Part shown: in pieces, positions 62,401-64,000 of the stretch
How positions within the stretch are numbered: the stretch's first letter is position 1
Layout: the number at the start of each line of letters is the position of its first letter
DNA from: Parapedobacter deserti
GTDB taxonomy: Bacteria > Bacteroidota > Bacteroidia > Sphingobacteriales > Sphingobacteriaceae
Assembly (NCBI RefSeq): GCF_042646065.1
Contig: NZ_JBHRTA010000027.1
Location: forward strand, 1 to 64,000
DNA: 64,000 nt
Direction of reading: 5' to 3'
Translations under genes and position numbers: made by a program
Notes under the pieces: model-generated
Seen by the model: the letters and a program-made list of their open reading frames with translations, nothing else
Told to the model about the DNA's origin: nothing
Database searches by the model: none

Positions 62401-62771
62401 GCGATCTGGCGTACCCGTTCTTCAACGGTGCTACCATGGCGCACTATCAGCTCGACTATTGGTCCCCCGAAAATACGGGTGCCGATTTTCCGCGCCTTAC
62501 GCCGGCACCGGTGACCAACAACGAGCAGACATCGTCGTTTTGGATTCGGAGCGGTTCATACCTACGACTGAAAACGCTGGAGCTGGGGTATTCCATCCCG
62601 CCGTCAGTACTGGCGCGTGTTGCGGTGCGGCAGGCGCGACTGTCGCTATCGGGCCAGAACTTACTGACGTTTTCGTCATTCAAGCACATCGATCCGGAAA
62701 TGAGCCAGAACCGGGGGCGCTACTACTTCCAGCAAAAGGTCTATACGCTGGGTGTGTCGCTTAATTTTTAA
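59406..62771 (+). CDS. SusC/RagA family TonB-dependent outer-membrane receptor (with STN domain)
   Basis: About 1121 residues from ATG 59406 (MNLYSFGTRHDTLPLYRKCL). The signal peptide is MKATIVFVLVAVLQVTARTH. STN follows (LTLNEHNIPLRQLIEKIRQQ), then the carboxypeptidase-like domain (SGMVRDAEGQPLAGATVRHK). The plug carries VVVGYGTQRKADVTGAIASV, RGINTTGSSAPLILVDGVPM and LKDAAAVAPYGLAGANGVVL. The barrel ends in ...KVYTLGVSLNF. The STN domain fits signalling to the upstream FecR. ATG 59343 is a possible earlier start. Confidence 0.95.
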   Translation: MNLYSFGTRHDTLPLYRKCLLIMKATIVFVLVAVLQVTARTHAQPLTLNEHNIPLRQLIEKIRQQSGYDFFYDAKLIKAVPPVTIQVQSVPLPEVLTAIFDGQPLTFSIADNAVVIKAAPLTGPAAAKAVQQSVSGMVRDAEGQPLAGATVRHKGGDRTVITDVNGRFQFPGLPQDAVLTVSYTGYLAQEIAVSGGETIDVVLQQQVISMEDVVVVGYGTQRKADVTGAIASVRGAELARAPVANVSSSLAGRVSGVLARSNSGAPGGDEATIRIRGINTTGSSAPLILVDGVPMDYNLLNVDDIETVTVLKDAAAVAPYGLAGANGVVLVTTKRGKAGTFSFAYNGYYGYQTPTAIPTYLNAFDYASTLNRANANVGNAEPFDAEVLELYRNGSDPDRFPNTDWVGQLVRKHTPMTKHSLTFTGGSERIRFFGSGGYLAQEGVVETIDYNRYNVTANVDADVTKTTKFLIDVNLVAGASNAPAGVAPASLFSTAKETPSIFPIQYSNGLPAHAVLPSIYDSGYDRERNNVTNLRAEIEQRIPFADGLTLRGVYAYRKVFDTRKTWSLPLTFYGLDGNNDFVPLQTGPNLPTLEQGVDERYAQTIQLYATYKKTIGRHNIDGLVVYENRKGTDGSLSASRINYTVPLDEIGQGSSDRADFNNDGSSAQWAQEGWVYRLNYAFNDRYLLGVSGRYDGHYYFAPSKRYAFFPAFSAGWRISEENFLKDRIDWLSELKLRASHGKSGNLAGSAFQYLTAYGIKSGYVFGGTNPTQVQGIFERAQANPNITWETALKTDVGLDAQFFRNKLSATFDVFLERRTGMLMPPATTVPTEYGIGIAQVNAGEMESRGLEFSVDYKHNTSGGLAFQVGGNFSYASNKVIQTFENQATYDNPNRRRTGRPWNTRFGLQDDGLYQQADFDGEGNLRDGLPVPTYGRVYPGDIKYSDLNGDGRIDINDETAIGKPQFPEIIYGVTTMMVWKGFDLHALFQGAGNASLYLAGDLAYPFFNGATMAHYQLDYWSPENTGADFPRLTPAPVTNNEQTSSFWIRSGSYLRLKTLELGYSIPPSVLARVAVRQARLSLSGQNLLTFSSFKHIDPEMSQNRGRYYFQQKVYTLGVSLNF

Positions 62772-62799
62772 TTGGAACGGGAATTTCACCATAAAGAAG

Positions 62800-64000
62800 A
62801 TGAAACCAACACATTATATCCTTGCCGTTGCACTGCTGTGCACCGGTGCCTGCAGTGAGAACGCTTTGGAGATTACGCCGACCGACCGGCTGAGTGACGC
62901 CGTCGTTTGGGAGTCTCCGACGACCGCAGGCTTTGTATTGAACGATATCTACGATGCGCTCAACGCGGGGCCTATCGTGGGCACGTGGCTCCACCTGCCC
63001 AGCCAGATCAGTAACGATCCGCTCGACAATTTTACGGATAACGCGGTATCCGGTCCCGTAGCGGGCATACCTTCGCGGCAACTGTTTGATAACAACAGCT
63101 ACAATCCGTCCAACCCGATTTTTGACCGGACATGGAACATGATGTATGCCAACATCCGCAAGTGCAACCTGTTTGTCGAAAAGGTGAAGCAGGCCTCCTT
63201 CGATGAAAGCCAGAAGAAAGTCTTGTTGGCGCAGGCTGTTTTCCTTCGGGCCCATTTTTACAAAACATTGATCGACCTCTACGGGGGTGTGCCACTCATC
63301 GTTGAGGTACTGGATAATACGACGCAGGGCGACGCGATTTTCCGGCCACGTAATACGTATGAGGAGTGCGTCGCCTTCCTGGTGGAGCAGGCCGGTCTGG
63401 CCGCGGACGACTTGCCTGAGTCGTGGAGCGGTGCTGACGTGGGGCGTGCCACCTGGGGGGCAGCCATGACGCTAAAAGGAGCGGCCCAACTGTATGCGGG
63501 GCAATGGCCGGAAGCTGCCGAAACCAACAGGGCAATCATGGAATCGAAGGTGTACCGGCTGTTCCCGGATTTCGGCGGAATTTTCCTGCCGGAAAATGAA
63601 AACAACGAGGAGATCATCTTTGACGTGCAGTACGCGCCGGTGATCCGGAATATCCGTACCCACCAATTCTGGGGGGCATTATGGGCGGAAAAAGGATCGG
63701 GCTGGTCGGCCATGTCACCTTCGCAGAACCTGGTGGACCAGTTTGAATTCAAAGACGGTAAGACGGAGGCGGAAGGCTCGGCGATGTTCAATCCGGACAA
63801 GCCGTACGACAACCGCGATGAGCGGTTTTATGCCACCATTCTGTACGACGGCGTACCGTGGCAGGGCCGTACGTACTACACGCGGTTGGGCATTCCGAAC
63901 AATTACAACGAGTTTACGCCCACCGTATCTGGCAATGGCAATCCGACGGGCTACGGGCTCCGAAAATTGCTCGATCCTACCTTGATGCCGCTGAACAATA
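62800..64000 (+). CDS. SusD/RagB family lipoprotein, 3' end beyond the window
   Basis: At least 400 residues, open to the window edge. MKPTHYILAVALLCTGACSE is a lipoprotein signal with lipobox GAC. The body has FLRAHFYKTLIDLYGGVPLI, ENEEIIFDVQYAP and FNPDKPYDNRDERFYATILY, as in SusD. The start lies 28 bases after SusC. Any enzyme gene that would reveal the substrate lies outside the window. Confidence 0.93.
   Translation, partial: MKPTHYILAVALLCTGACSENALEITPTDRLSDAVVWESPTTAGFVLNDIYDALNAGPIVGTWLHLPSQISNDPLDNFTDNAVSGPVAGIPSRQLFDNNSYNPSNPIFDRTWNMMYANIRKCNLFVEKVKQASFDESQKKVLLAQAVFLRAHFYKTLIDLYGGVPLIVEVLDNTTQGDAIFRPRNTYEECVAFLVEQAGLAADDLPESWSGADVGRATWGAAMTLKGAAQLYAGQWPEAAETNRAIMESKVYRLFPDFGGIFLPENENNEEIIFDVQYAPVIRNIRTHQFWGALWAEKGSGWSAMSPSQNLVDQFEFKDGKTEAEGSAMFNPDKPYDNRDERFYATILYDGVPWQGRTYYTRLGIPNNYNEFTPTVSGNGNPTGYGLRKLLDPTLMPLNN

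Overview
The window looks like chromosome of a member of the phylum Bacteroidota, probably the Sphingobacteriaceae and possibly Parapedobacter-like; the genus is inference. The basis is three SusC/SusD outer-membrane uptake loci with FecI/FecR-type regulators, a type IX secretion (T9SS) substrate next to a PorP/SprF gene, several TTTG / TAnnTTTG promoters, and families common in that group (DUF6266, DUF5675, DUF4199, YeeE/YedE pairs).

Layout. (1) 0-6 kb is a decayed accessory region. It holds a frameshifted class D beta-lactamase-like fragment, an intact serine hydrolase plus quinone reductase operon, an Rpn-type nuclease, a tyrosine integrase with three lesions, and a toxin-antitoxin pair broken in both genes. 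(2) 6-9 kb is a cassette of two DUF6266 proteins, a DUF5675 protein and two tiny overlapping genes, one holin-like, embedded in palindromic repeats. (3) 9.4-11.4 kb is a BlaI/BlaR1-type regulator pair with two operators. (4) 11.7-20.2 kb is sigma/FecR/SusC/SusD plus a metallophosphoesterase. It converges on a second sigma/FecR/SusC/SusD locus (27.8-20.5 kb, minus strand). (5) 27.9-35.8 kb holds YeeE/YedE sulfur-transport halves, a CPBP protease, two AraC regulators, an alpha/beta hydrolase, an acetolactate decarboxylase lipoprotein, an XRE regulator with a membrane partner, a Crp/Fnr regulator and a cupin. (6) 35.9-44 kb is a 2304-residue repeat adhesin with a T9SS C-terminal domain plus a PorP/SprF protein. 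(7) 44-46.7 kb holds a TetR regulon and a DUF4199/LuxR pair. (8) 46.7-51.1 kb is a probable RNA-repair locus: a WYL regulator divergent from tRNA-like RNA modules, a structured leader, a slipin and RtcB. (9) 51-54 kb holds DUF488, a peptidoglycan amidase and an ECF42 sigma/YCII pair. (10) 54.2-55.5 kb is a deletion scar that fused a sigma factor to the tail of a SusD, upstream of a glycerophosphodiesterase. (11) 55.6-57.2 kb is MdaB/LysR. (12) 57.4-64 kb is a third SusC/SusD locus with a divergent sigma gene; its SusD runs off the window.

The two signals most worth pursuing are the WYL / tRNA-like RNA / slipin / RtcB locus, with a matched pair of candidate operators, and a dispersed palindromic repeat family (about nine copies at four places) whose arms differ between copies but stay self-complementary.
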